The notes beneath the pieces are model-generated. The model was not told the origin of the DNA and ran no database searches. It saw only the letters and a program-made list of their open reading frames with translations. From Ruegeria sp. R13_0 (lineage in GTDB: Bacteria; Pseudomonadota; Alphaproteobacteria; Rhodobacterales; Rhodobacteraceae), in assembly GCF_017743995.1 (NCBI RefSeq), contig NZ_JAGHRB010000007.1, positions 186,001-250,000 of the forward strand: a stretch of 64,000 nucleotides of DNA, in the 5' to 3' direction. Made by a program: the position numbers and the translations under genes. This document shows, in pieces, positions 26,449 to 35,342 of the stretch (position 1 is its first letter; each line of letters starts with the position of its first letter).

Positions 26449-27653
26449 AACACCTTCCGCGCGCGCGCGCCGGGGCGGTATCCGGGCGCATAGGATGTAC
26501 CTTCAAGCCCCGGCGCAATGACTCGTATGACCGTCGCGGGCAGGTCGGGCACCGAAAGATCAACGGCGACCGGCACCTCAAGCCCGGCGCGTTCAAGCGC
26601 GGCCAGCATACAGTTGAGGCTATCACGAGGGGAGCGGACCTGATGCAACGGCACCTGATCGAACCGGTGTGGTGTGTCCGCCTCGACGATCTCGGCGCGC
26701 TGAGACCGGAGCGTTTCCGCATTGCGCCGCGCTTCATAATAGTCGCGCGTCCGATCATCCCGCGCGCCTGAGATGAGTGTCAGCCGACTTTGCGCCGCTT
26801 CGGTCAGGGCACGAGACAAGGCTATGCCCCGCGCAGGGTGGCATCCTGCCCCCGAGGCCGCTTGCAAGCCACGTCTCGTGTCATCCTGACGGTCGATGAT
26901 CGTTGCAAAGAAAGCGGGAATTCCAAGGTCCGAGGTCACATCCCAGACTGCACAAGCCACCCCTGCGGCGTCGAACCTGTCAAGAAGCGCTTTGCAAGTC
27001 GGGTCTGTGACGGAGTGCAGATCGACCCGGCAGGACGCCATGATGCTTGGGTTGCGCTTCCACAAGGTCACTGCATCACGCTCCAGCGTTTCGGCCAGCG
27101 CCTGACAGGTGGCCTCATCAACGCTGCTGCCTGAGGCGAGGCCGGTCGACGACATCAGAAAACACCCCAATCCGGGCTGCAGGGGCAACGTGTAATCCAT
27201 ATGGACCAGCTCGTAAGGAACCCAGACCGTATGATCATCTGAGAGCGCCTTGCCCTCGGCCCAAAGCACGGGTTTGCTGCGCGAAATGGGGTGATCTGAG
27301 ATCCGGGGCAGACGCTCAAGATCAATCACGTTTTCCGACTTCGCCAAGTCATCGGCGCTTGCCAGACGCAGGGGCAAAACCGGAGTTTCAGCGTAGCTGA
27401 GCTCGACCGCCTCCATCAAAGCCGAAACCTTTGCATCCGCGATGGTCGCGCCTTTGCCTTGCGTCACGGCCAAAGACCGCGCATTCGGGCGATGCGCGGC
27501 GTAGACGGGAATGCCGATGCAATCCAGGCCGGTCAGATCAGCCAGCCGGGTAACGCCAAGGCGTTTCATATGGGGCAAGATGCGGTCCAGAACCTGTACG
27601 GACGGAACCGCGTGGGCAGGCGCTCGGTGCTGGTCTTCCCCCTCCTGCCCCAT
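26445..27653 (-). CDS. YcaO-like ATP-dependent cyclodehydratase/thioamidase
   Basis: 402 residues. YcaO domain with the ATP-binding segment QGKGATIADAKVSALMEAVE, the middle region GLASGSSVDEATCQALAETLERDA, and ALTEAAQSRL near the C-terminus. YcaO enzymes activate peptide-backbone amides with ATP to make azolines, amidines or, together with TfuA, thioamides. The C-terminus (GARARKVL) lacks the Pro-rich PxPxP ending seen in many azoline-forming enzymes, which fits the TfuA pairing. The first Met at 27653 has only a weak ribosome site. A 98-residue gene lies 20 bp upstream. Confidence 0.88.
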   Translation of the reverse strand: MGQEGEDQHRAPAHAVPSVQVLDRILPHMKRLGVTRLADLTGLDCIGIPVYAAHRPNARSLAVTQGKGATIADAKVSALMEAVELSYAETPVLPLRLASADDLAKSENVIDLERLPRISDHPISRSKPVLWAEGKALSDDHTVWVPYELVHMDYTLPLQPGLGCFLMSSTGLASGSSVDEATCQALAETLERDAVTLWKRNPSIMASCRVDLHSVTDPTCKALLDRFDAAGVACAVWDVTSDLGIPAFFATIIDRQDDTRRGLQAASGAGCHPARGIALSRALTEAAQSRLTLISGARDDRTRDYYEARRNAETLRSQRAEIVEADTPHRFDQVPLHQVRSPRDSLNCMLAALERAGLEVPVAVDLSVPDLPATVIRVIAPGLEGTSYAPGYRPGARARKVL

Positions 27654-27673
27654 GTCTGTCAGCGGGGCTGATC

Positions 27674-27970
27674 CTAGCTGCGTGTGAATTTGTGCCTCTG
27701 TTTCAGCCCGTCGATATTGACCAGATAGCAGGTGCCTTCGGGTTCGAACTTGTCAGGCGGCAGGAAGTCTTTTGGCGGGATGGTGGCAAGGTTCACACCA
27801 CATTCCAGAAGCTCTCGGACCAAGGCCCAGCCGTCGTCGTTCTGGTATTTTTTCGGATCAACACGATAGGCGTCATTGTCCCAAACCTCGCGCGGGATGC
27901 ACAGAACGCTGCCATCATCGTTTGCAATAATCAGGTCGTGTCTAAAGTTTTCAATATCGCTTTCGGACAT
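27674..27970 (-). CDS. Small protein upstream of YcaO/TfuA; candidate substrate or accessory protein
   Basis: Start chosen at 27970 because GGAGGAGA sits just ahead; the longer frame to 28030 has no such site. 98 residues, family not recognised. No signal peptide. Two Cys-containing strand-like segments (VLCIPREVW, GTCYLVNIDG) flank a helix with ELLECGVNL; the C-terminus is basic (KQRHKFTRS). The first part, with HDLIIANDDGSVLCIP, recalls leader-like folded domains, but this is weak. It is co-transcribed with YcaO and TfuA, so it may be their substrate, a recognition partner, or unrelated. Confidence 0.75.
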   Translation of the reverse strand: MSESDIENFRHDLIIANDDGSVLCIPREVWDNDAYRVDPKKYQNDDGWALVRELLECGVNLATIPPKDFLPPDKFEPEGTCYLVNIDGLKQRHKFTRS

Positions 27971-28072
27971 TATGTCTCCTCCACTCAATACAGGCACGTT
28001 CACTACAGCAAATCGAACCCGTTGCCGCAAGCTTTCCTTCGGGCTGGGGCAGTCTTGCGCAAATGGGCCGTG

Positions 28073-31000
28073 TTAGAGGAACCCAGAATAGCGTGCAGCG
28101 TCGATTAACGCAGTGATGCGCTGTTTGATCAGGGGCATGTCATCCGAGCCTGTCAGGGTGGCGATATCTGCCACGACATTGCGCAGCGTCTCGGGCAGGT
28201 TTTGCTGGCTGCTGTCCAGAAGGCGCGCGCACAGCTTTGGCACCTCCGAAAGGTCTTTCTGCGTCTGGCTGGATGCGATCAAAGGCAACAGCGCGGACCA
28301 TTCAAACGGATAAGCGATTGAGGTCTTCTCGAACTGAATCATCGCGTCGCGGGCCAGCTTGCACGCGGTGCTGTCAGCGCCGCGCTGCCATGCCTCCCAC
28401 GACAGGTTGGCGGTTGCCAATGCGATATATTCATGCATCTGGAGCTCCCGCGCCAACGCGATGCTTTCATGAGACAGGCGCGTGGCCTCGGATGGGTTGT
28501 GCATGCGCCGGTAGACGAGGGACAGATAAGTCATGCAGCGCAACTCGATCTTGCGGTGACCGGATTGGCGCGCGGCTTCCAGACCCGCGCTCATCGCCTC
28601 TTGTGCCTGAGGCAGGCGGATGCGGTGCAGATTGACGAACCCAAGGATAAACAGGGCCGAGGCTATAATGGCCAGATTGCCGGTTTCCTCAGCCGCAGAC
28701 ACATAGTTCGATGCGGTTTCAATCGTGTCCTCGGTGGGATCATAACGCGACATTCTGAGGTCACGCAGTACCAGTTGATCGAAATACTCGGCGCGTTGTT
28801 CTGCGGTCATGCTGCCCACATCCTGCGCCAGTCCAGCCGCCAGTTGTGACATCGCCCCACCGTCCCCGCTCCAGTAATGAACGTTGAGCGTATTCAGCTG
28901 GATGTCGATCCACTCCCGCAGCAGCTCGGCATCGTCCCGCCACGCGGTTTGATCGAGCGCGGCCTCGGCGGCGGCAAGTTCGGCCAGTGATCCCGCGCGA
29001 TCCTGTTGTAAGGCATTGCCGGTCAGACGGTGTAGCCGAGCAGTTTTCCGGGGATTGTCATGGACCAGCCCTCCGGCTTCGCGGTAGGCCGCAACCGCGC
29101 CGTCCAGATCGTGGACCAAGGTCAAGACGGTGCCAAGCTGTTCCAGCAGATCGGCACGTTCCGGCAGAGTGCCGGGGTGCAACCCATCCGACAGGGCGAC
29201 CTGTTCCAGATGGTTCAACGCGGATTTGAAATAAGCCGTGGCCTCGGTATTTGCATAGCGCGAACTTGCCTGCTCCGCCGCTTGCTGGAAGCACCGTGTT
29301 GCTTCCGCGTGGTTGCCGGACAACCCCCAATGGCTGCCCAGAACGTGGGCGGGGGTGATTTTGCGAAACCGCGCACCAAGTACAGCCGCAATACGCGCAT
29401 GTACCATTGCACGCACGGATCGCAGCATGGTCTCATACGCTGCATCGCGCATCAGGGCGTGGCGGAATGAGTATCTGCGAGCCGCAGCCGGGGCGGGAAC
29501 AATAATCTGCGCAGATACCAGCGTGTTCAAATGAGCCGACAGCGCATGATCGGATTCATCAATCACGGCAGACAGAACGTCGAAGGAAAAATCCCGACCG
29601 ATGGCTGCAGCCGTCTGCAAAATGCGTCGGGATTCGGGGTGACGATCAAGGCGCGCGACCAACAACTCGTTCAGCGTGGTCGGCACTGCCGTCTCATCAA
29701 TCGAAGCGCCACCCCCATCGGTCCGGTCAAAGACGCCGGTTTCTATGAACGACTTGGAAAGCTCTTCGGCAAAAAGCGGCACCCCGTCGGACCGATCTGC
29801 GATTAATTCCAGCACCGGCATCGGCACCGGTTTCAGATCGTAGACATGTGCCGCAATCTCACCGATTTCCTCGTTGGACAGCCGGGTCAGCTCGATGCGG
29901 GTATTGACCTCCCACGCGGTTTGAAACGCGGGCCTGCAGGTCAGCAGCACCATGACCTGCTCATCTTTGAACGTTTCAAGCAGCCGTCCCAATAGCTCTT
30001 TGGTGGTCGGGTCGATCCAGTGAAGGTCCTCGAAGACAACCAGCACTTTCTTGTCGCGCACATACCATTCGAACAGAGCAATCAGCGCCTGAAACGTCAT
30101 CTCTTTCCGGCCCAGCGCATCAAGAGGCAGCGTGGTGTCGCGCCCGTGTTCGCGAAACTGCATCAAGGCATCCGCCAATGAGGCTGTCTTGCCCGGATCC
30201 AGGGTTGTAGCCGAAAAAATCTGTTCCAGCCGCTGGGCTGTGTCCCCGGCCGAAAGCTGCCCCCCGCCCAAAACCATAGACCAGATTTGGTTCAGTACCG
30301 GATACAAGGCATCATTGGTGTGAAAGGGCGAGCATTGAAAGCGCAGAACGGCGCCGTCGGCCTCAAGCACATGCGATACGAACTCTTCCACCAGTCGGGA
30401 CTTGCCGATCCCCGGCTCCCCAGAAATGAGCGACGAGCGAGGAACGCCCTGCTCGACCCGTTCCCACGCGCTATCCAACTGGGCCAGTTCAAACTTGCGG
30501 TTGATGATCGGCAGCTTCTCCTTGGACCGACGTTTGAAATCGGGGGTGGGGCCGTCCGATGCACCTTCGACGCGCCAGATACGTACCTCACCCCGGAAGC
30601 CTTTCAATTTGTGATTTCCCAGATCGGTCAGATCGAATTTGCCTTCGACGATCTTCTTGGTTTCATCCGAAATCGCCAAGGTGCCCGGTTTTGCCATCAA
30701 CTGGATACGGGCAGCTAGGTTGGGCGCGCGCCCGACGGCCTGATCCTCTTCGATATACGAGTTGCGGATCAGGTCCCCGACAACGACATTGCCCGTGGCG
30801 ATGCCAATGCGGCAATTCAGCTTAACCCCATGCGGCCGCCCCAGAAAATGCATCGAGTCGGCGATGCTTAGCCCCGATCGGACCGCCCGTTCGGCGTCAT
30901 GATCATAGGCCTGCGGCCAGCCGAAATAGGCCAGAACGCCATCGCCCAGATATTGCGCGACAAAGCCGCCATATTCCTCGACGATCTCGGTCACGGCGCT

Positions 31001-31363
31001 TTTGTAGCTGGTCAACAGGGTCGAAAGCTCTTCTGCATCCAGTTGTTCGGACAGTTGGGTCGAGCCGACAAGATCCGTAAACACCACTGACAGCTGTCGC
31101 CGCTGTTGCGGCGCGACCGAGTGGCTACGATCCGCCTTTTCCGCAAAAGGACCATTTGCCAGGTCCGATGCCTGCCCGCTGCGCAGCAAGGCAATCGCGT
31201 TCAGTAACTGACGGCGATGGCCGACCGACGCGATCCCCATATCCCTGAGGTCTTCTGCAGTGATCGTCGGCAGCAGGCTGCCATCCACATCATGGTCATG
31301 AAACGCCGAGATGTAGCGCTCCATTCCAAGCGCGCGCAGCCAATCGTCGAGATCAATTGCCAT
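28073..31363 (-). CDS. SAM domain-adenylate/guanylate cyclase-AAA ATPase-TPR protein
   Basis: 1096 residues. N-terminal SAM domain (1-60, DWLRALGMERYI), class III nucleotidyl cyclase domain (about 90-270) with metal aspartates in VVFTDLVGST and GDGVLAYFG, an AAA-type ATPase region with P-loop ISGEPGIGKSRL (about 318-329) and VVFEDLHWIDPTTKE, then a long helical TPR-like region to the C-terminus. The architecture is known among alphaproteobacterial soluble cyclases, where the ATPase and TPR parts are thought to sense partners. Product (cAMP or cGMP) cannot be told by eye. It stands alone, about 100 bp upstream of the small gene of the YcaO group. Confidence 0.93.
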   Translation of the reverse strand: MAIDLDDWLRALGMERYISAFHDHDVDGSLLPTITAEDLRDMGIASVGHRRQLLNAIALLRSGQASDLANGPFAEKADRSHSVAPQQRRQLSVVFTDLVGSTQLSEQLDAEELSTLLTSYKSAVTEIVEEYGGFVAQYLGDGVLAYFGWPQAYDHDAERAVRSGLSIADSMHFLGRPHGVKLNCRIGIATGNVVVGDLIRNSYIEEDQAVGRAPNLAARIQLMAKPGTLAISDETKKIVEGKFDLTDLGNHKLKGFRGEVRIWRVEGASDGPTPDFKRRSKEKLPIINRKFELAQLDSAWERVEQGVPRSSLISGEPGIGKSRLVEEFVSHVLEADGAVLRFQCSPFHTNDALYPVLNQIWSMVLGGGQLSAGDTAQRLEQIFSATTLDPGKTASLADALMQFREHGRDTTLPLDALGRKEMTFQALIALFEWYVRDKKVLVVFEDLHWIDPTTKELLGRLLETFKDEQVMVLLTCRPAFQTAWEVNTRIELTRLSNEEIGEIAAHVYDLKPVPMPVLELIADRSDGVPLFAEELSKSFIETGVFDRTDGGGASIDETAVPTTLNELLVARLDRHPESRRILQTAAAIGRDFSFDVLSAVIDESDHALSAHLNTLVSAQIIVPAPAAARRYSFRHALMRDAAYETMLRSVRAMVHARIAAVLGARFRKITPAHVLGSHWGLSGNHAEATRCFQQAAEQASSRYANTEATAYFKSALNHLEQVALSDGLHPGTLPERADLLEQLGTVLTLVHDLDGAVAAYREAGGLVHDNPRKTARLHRLTGNALQQDRAGSLAELAAAEAALDQTAWRDDAELLREWIDIQLNTLNVHYWSGDGGAMSQLAAGLAQDVGSMTAEQRAEYFDQLVLRDLRMSRYDPTEDTIETASNYVSAAEETGNLAIIASALFILGFVNLHRIRLPQAQEAMSAGLEAARQSGHRKIELRCMTYLSLVYRRMHNPSEATRLSHESIALARELQMHEYIALATANLSWEAWQRGADSTACKLARDAMIQFEKTSIAYPFEWSALLPLIASSQTQKDLSEVPKLCARLLDSSQQNLPETLRNVVADIATLTGSDDMPLIKQRITALIDAARYSGFL

Positions 31364-31536
31364 CGTGTTGTTTCACCATTCACCCTGCCGACGGGCAATT
31401 ACAGCGCGGCTGCAGCACACCAATCGCCCGCCTAGAGCGCTGCAATCTGAAAGAGAGCGCAAAAAAACAATTATCATCATGATACCGATTCCACTATCCT
31501 CGGAATCGCAACATTATCAAGGGGAAGAACGTCGTC

Positions 31537-32178
31537 GTGCCCAACTCAAGAAATTTGCTTATCGTCGGAACCGGCAATGTCGCCAACGCGCTTGCGCGCC
31601 GGTTTTCTACAACGGATCATGTGGTTCATATCGGCTCGCGGGATGCCGGACGGGGGGCCAAGGCCGCGGACCGACGTGGTATTAAAGGCGGCCTTGCAGC
31701 CGATCTGGTTCAACACGCCGAGGTTGTGTTCATCGCCGTCCCGTTCACGGCGCTGGACGATACATTGGAGGCTCTGGGATCGCTGGAAGGCAAGGTGGTG
31801 GTCGACTGCACTAACCCTCTGACCGATGACTACATGGCTCTGACCCTGGGGCATACCACATCCGCAGGTGAGGTTTGCCAGGCGAAGCTGCCGGGCGTTC
31901 CGGTCGTCAAGGCCTTCAACGCGATCTTTGCTGATGTTGTTGACTCGGACCCGACCTATGGCGGCATCCGCCCTCAGGTCTTCCTGGCCGGGGATGACAC
32001 CGAGGCAAAAGAAACGGTTGCCGAGCTGGTGCGTGCCATCAATTATGACCCGGTCGATAGCGGAGCTATGCTAAGTGCACGGTATCTGGAACCTCTGGCC
32101 GAGTTGATCATTCAGATGGCCTATGTTCAGGGCGAAGGCACGCGGATCACGCCCGTCATCCTACGCTCAGACGCCTAA
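31537..32178 (+). CDS. NADP-binding oxidoreductase, F420-dependent NADP reductase-like
   Basis: 213 residues. Rossmann dinucleotide motif LLIVGTGNVANALARRF at the N-terminus, then EVVFIAVPFTALDDTLEAL and VVVDCTNPLTDDY, the layout of NADPH-dependent F420 reductase-like proteins (NAD_binding F420 family). Many bacteria that carry such proteins lack F420, so the true substrate is unknown. Start is GTG at 31537, with GGGGAAGAA about 10 nt upstream. Divergent from the large cyclase gene (about 170 bp between). Ends at a strong hairpin. Confidence 0.83.
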   Translation: MPNSRNLLIVGTGNVANALARRFSTTDHVVHIGSRDAGRGAKAADRRGIKGGLAADLVQHAEVVFIAVPFTALDDTLEALGSLEGKVVVDCTNPLTDDYMALTLGHTTSAGEVCQAKLPGVPVVKAFNAIFADVVDSDPTYGGIRPQVFLAGDDTEAKETVAELVRAINYDPVDSGAMLSARYLEPLAELIIQMAYVQGEGTRITPVILRSDA

Positions 32179-32197
32179 AAACGCTTGAATGCCCGGA

Positions 32198-32230
32198 GAA
32201 GCAGGCAGGCTCGGACGCCCCGCCTGCTTC
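32198..32230 (+). terminator. Stem-loop after the NADP oxidoreductase gene
   Basis: GAAGCAGGC and GCCTGCTTC form a perfect 9-bp stem 20 nt after the stop codon. No long T-tract follows, so it is a possible rather than certain Rho-independent terminator. Confidence 0.5.
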
Positions 32231-32734
32231 AGAGGATTGTTACCAAAAGCGGCCACCGCGGCGCATCTGGACCGAAGCTTCGGATAGCCATTCTGAACCT
32301 CCGACGTGGTCGCCCGGTAGTCCCTGTCACCTGCTAGATGATTGCCCCAACTTCGAGGAACTCTTTCGCTCAGAAGGGATGCAGCCTTTCAGCTACACCT
32401 TCACGCGAGTACAGAGTGGCAATGTACATCTCCACCGAGGCTAGTCAAAACAATCCCGATCTCCTCCTCACTGAGTATTGCTTAGGTGTCTTGCGTTTGA
32501 CACCTTTGACTAGGTTGCTAGCCGCACCTCTCGATGTGGGGTTTTCTGGGAGATATCAGAACAGCCCATCGCGCAATATTGGGCTGAGCGGCAAACCGTT
32601 CTATCCTAGGAACGAGCCGTAAATGTCGCCATTATGCGATCCGTCTCCGCTTATCCTGGTTTGTGTGGAAACCCTCCGATACCAAGATGCATTCTTACCC
32701 TTGCAGGCAAAGGCGACTGGAACTTGTCTGGCTA

Positions 32735-32764
32735 TTGATTTTTAGCGCGCGCAAAGAATATGTA
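32735..32764 (+). promoter_or_regulatory. Promoter and LacI-type operator in front of the regulator gene
   Basis: TTGATT (32735-32740) and TATGTA (32759-32764), 18 bp apart, form a plausible promoter. Its spacer holds the near-palindrome TTAGCGCGCGCAAA, closely like the one before the polyol operon at 33846. This points to autorepression by the LacI-type protein. Confidence 0.55.
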
Positions 32765-32789
32765 AAAGTAAGATAAGTTCAAGGCGGCT

Positions 32790-33836
32790 ATGACCCGCAG
32801 GCAGACTGGCATGACCAAAATCAAGAATATGGAAGAGTTCGCGGCGCTCAGCGGAATCTCGCGGCCCACGGTGTCCAAGTACTTCCACGATCCCGATAGC
32901 GTTCGCCCAACGACAAGGGCGCGGATCGAAGAGGCGCTGGAGCGATTTGACTATCGCCCGAACATCTATGCGGTGAACCAAAACCGGAAGCTGACCAAGA
33001 ATATCGGCATTGTCGTGCCCTATCTGGCTGATCCGTTCTTTGCTGAAATCGCGCGGTATCTGGAACAAAGCTGTATCACAGCCGGGTACCGCCCGTTTCT
33101 GTTCAGCTCTCATGGCGAACAAAAGCTGGAAAACGAAATCCTGGACGGTTTGCAATCTTTGAAACCAGCGGGCGTGTTGCTGGCGCCTTTGGGGCGTATC
33201 TCGGACAAGTCCGTGATCGAGAAATTCTGCGCCAGTGTGCCCACGGTTCTGTTCGACAGCAATCTTGACGGTTTGGGCGCGGCGTTTATCGGGTCCGACA
33301 ATTTCAGCTTTGTGTCCCAGACCGTGGAATACATGACGCGCACGGGTGAACCGCCCTCGTTCTTCGAAATGCGGACCCCTGCAAACCCCAACGCCAACAA
33401 GCGGCGCAAGGCCTATGTCGAGGTGATGGAGCGTTTGGGTTTTGAACCTCATGTGATCAAAATCGACGGCACCGGCTGGGCCTTTGAAGAGATTGGCCGA
33501 CAGGGTGCGCTTAGGGTGTTGGATGAACGCAAATTGCGCACGGATTCGGTTTTGTGCAGCAATGACCGATTGGCCATCGGCTTTCTGGCGGCGTGTTTTG
33601 AGCAGGGGATTCGTGTCGGGCGGAAAGAGGATTGTGCACTGCGTGTGGCCTCGAACGACGATCATCCCTTTGCAAAGTTCACATGCCCCTCACTGACAAC
33701 CGCAGCACATGATTATGACAATGTGGCGGCCCGAAGTGTCGAAACGCTCTTCGAACTCATTGAAAACGGTGGGAAATTTGAGAAGCGGACAGAAACCCTC
33801 TTCCCCGCACGATTGGTTCTCAGGGAATCCGCATAG
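32790..33836 (+). CDS. LacI-family transcriptional regulator of the polyol operon
   Basis: 348 residues. N-terminal LacI helix-turn-helix and hinge (about 10-65: MEEFAALSGISRPTVSKYF and RPNIYAVNQ), then a periplasmic-binding-protein-like effector domain (GIVVPYLADPFFAEIARYLE). The start at 32790 (MTRRQTG) has AAGG 8 nt ahead; 32811 (MTKIKN) is an alternative. It lies directly upstream of the sorbitol/mannitol-type operon in the same direction, with matching operator-like palindromes before both, so it probably represses both until a polyol binds. Confidence 0.92.
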   Translation: MTRRQTGMTKIKNMEEFAALSGISRPTVSKYFHDPDSVRPTTRARIEEALERFDYRPNIYAVNQNRKLTKNIGIVVPYLADPFFAEIARYLEQSCITAGYRPFLFSSHGEQKLENEILDGLQSLKPAGVLLAPLGRISDKSVIEKFCASVPTVLFDSNLDGLGAAFIGSDNFSFVSQTVEYMTRTGEPPSFFEMRTPANPNANKRRKAYVEVMERLGFEPHVIKIDGTGWAFEEIGRQGALRVLDERKLRTDSVLCSNDRLAIGFLAACFEQGIRVGRKEDCALRVASNDDHPFAKFTCPSLTTAAHDYDNVAARSVETLFELIENGGKFEKRTETLFPARLVLRESA

Positions 33837-33845
33837 CGCCAAAAA

Positions 33846-33896
33846 TTAACGCGCGTAAAGTTTTTATTGACGGCGCGACAATTCTTGAACTAGTCT
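33846..33896 (+). promoter_or_regulatory. Operator and promoter of the polyol operon
   Basis: Near-palindrome TTAACGCGCGTAAA (33846-33859; 12 of 14 positions symmetric) lies just upstream of TTGACG (33867-33872) and TAGTCT (33891-33896), spaced by 18 bp. A similar box lies before the LacI-type gene. A GGGAGGA ribosome site follows before the 33931 start. Confidence 0.6.
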
Positions 33897-33930
33897 TTCT
33901 GCACAGCATCCAAGCTCAGGGAGGACAGGG

Positions 33931-35235
33931 ATGTACTTGAAACACGCACTTCGTGCGGCGACTGCTTTGACGTTCGTCGCGACGGCCGCGGCCCACGCAC
34001 AATCCATCACGATCGCCACAGTAAACAACGGCGACATGATCCGGATGCAGGGCTACACCGACAAATTCACCGAAGCGACTGGCATTGAAGTCGAGTGGGT
34101 GACACTGGAAGAAAACGTACTGCGCCAGCGCGTGACTACCGACATCACCACAAAAGGTGGTCAGTTCGACATCATGACCATTGGTATGTACGAGACCCCG
34201 ATTTGGGGCGCAAATGGCTGGCTGGTGCCGCTCGACGGCATGTCCGCCGAATATGACGTTGACGATATTCTACCCGCCATGCGCAACGGCCTCAGCAATG
34301 ATGGCACACTGTATGCGGCACCGTTCTACGGCGAAAGCTCGATGGTGATGTATCGCACCGACCTGATGGAACAGGCCGGTCTTGAGATGCCCGACGCTCC
34401 GACATGGCAGTTCATCCGCGAAGCTGCGGCAGCCATGACCGATCGCGACAACGACATCAACGGTATCTGCCTACGCGGCAAGGCCGGGTGGGGTGAAGGC
34501 GGCGCCTTCATTACCGTCACCGGGAACTCGTTTGGCGCGCGTTGGTTTGATGAGGACTGGAAGCCCCAGTTCGATCAGCCCGAGTGGAAAGAAGCTCTGA
34601 CATTCTTCGTCGACATGATGAATGAATCCGGCCCGGCAGGATATGCCACAAACGGGTTCAACGAGAACCTGTCGCTGTTCCAGCAAGGCAAGTGCGGTAT
34701 GTGGATCGACGCCACCGTTGCGGCATCCTTTGTAACCAACCCTGACGACTCGACTGTCGCAGATCAGGTCGGTTTTGCGTTGGCGCCAAATTCAGAAGGT
34801 GTCGACAAGCGCGCCAACTGGCTCTGGGCCTGGGCGCTGGCCGTTCCGGCTGGCACGCAACAGGAAGAAGCGGCCAAGCAATTCATCGAATGGGCCACGT
34901 CCAAGGAATATATCGAACTGGTAGCCGAGAATGAAGGTTGGGCCAATGTGCCTCCGGGTGCGCGGACGTCGCTCTATGAAAACCCGGAATACCAGAAGGT
35001 TCCGTTCGCCCAGAAAACGCTGGATTCAATCCTTGCGGCCGATCCGGATAACTGCTGTGCGCAACCGACGCCTTATGTTGGCATCCAGTTCGTTGCGATC
35101 CCAGAATTCGCAGGCATTGCCACGCAGGTGAGCCAGGAATTCTCGGCAGTCTATGCCGGACAGCAAACGGTGGATGAAGCACTTGCCAAAGCGCAGGCCT
35201 TCACTGCTGAAGAAATGGAAGCCGCAGGGTACTGA
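33931..35235 (+). CDS. smoE: Polyol (sorbitol/mannitol) ABC transporter substrate-binding protein
   Basis: 434 residues with a signal peptide (MYLKHALRAATALT to AAAHAQS) and a family-1 extracellular solute-binding domain (TIATVNNGDMIRMQGYTDKFTEATG). The gene order binding protein, permease, permease, ATPase, sorbitol dehydrogenase, mannitol dehydrogenase matches the Rhodobacter smo/mtlK operon, which supports the symbol. It should bind sorbitol, mannitol or a related polyol in the periplasm. A strong hairpin follows before the first permease gene. Confidence 0.87.
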   Translation: MYLKHALRAATALTFVATAAAHAQSITIATVNNGDMIRMQGYTDKFTEATGIEVEWVTLEENVLRQRVTTDITTKGGQFDIMTIGMYETPIWGANGWLVPLDGMSAEYDVDDILPAMRNGLSNDGTLYAAPFYGESSMVMYRTDLMEQAGLEMPDAPTWQFIREAAAAMTDRDNDINGICLRGKAGWGEGGAFITVTGNSFGARWFDEDWKPQFDQPEWKEALTFFVDMMNESGPAGYATNGFNENLSLFQQGKCGMWIDATVAASFVTNPDDSTVADQVGFALAPNSEGVDKRANWLWAWALAVPAGTQQEEAAKQFIEWATSKEYIELVAENEGWANVPPGARTSLYENPEYQKVPFAQKTLDSILAADPDNCCAQPTPYVGIQFVAIPEFAGIATQVSQEFSAVYAGQQTVDEALAKAQAFTAEEMEAAGY

Positions 35236-35248
35236 GGCATCCTCCCAC

Positions 35249-35275
35249 GCGGGCGGGCAGAGAGCTGCCCCCCGC
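35249..35275 (+). other. Stem-loop between binding-protein and permease genes
   Basis: GCGGG-C-GGGCAG pairs with CTGCCC-CCCGC (11 bp with one bulge, AGAG loop). Hairpins here often shield binding-protein mRNA from decay, so more binding protein than permease is made. A similar element lies at 44203. Confidence 0.6.
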
Positions 35276-35342
35276 TCACCCCTTCCACAACCCACGTTTT
35301 TCTCGCAGGCTAAGCTACGCCTGAACAGAGAGGGTTTGCGTA

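Larger units (their letters stand above)
32179..32789. other. 610-bp gap with inverted repeats; no gene supported
   Basis: Short open frames exist but none has a ribosome site or protein-like composition. Besides the 32198 hairpin there is a stem-loop at 32484-32505 (AGGTGTC/GACACCT, 8-nt loop) and a longer-range inverted repeat CTAGTCAAA (32441-32449) with TTTGACTAG (32505-32513). Base composition is less GC-rich than neighbours. The right end holds the LacI-gene promoter and operator. The middle may be a decayed gene or a non-coding RNA region. Confidence 0.45.

Noticed and set aside
32338..32622. 94-residue open frame in the 610-bp gap
   Set aside because: No ribosome site, no recognisable domain and poor codon pattern.
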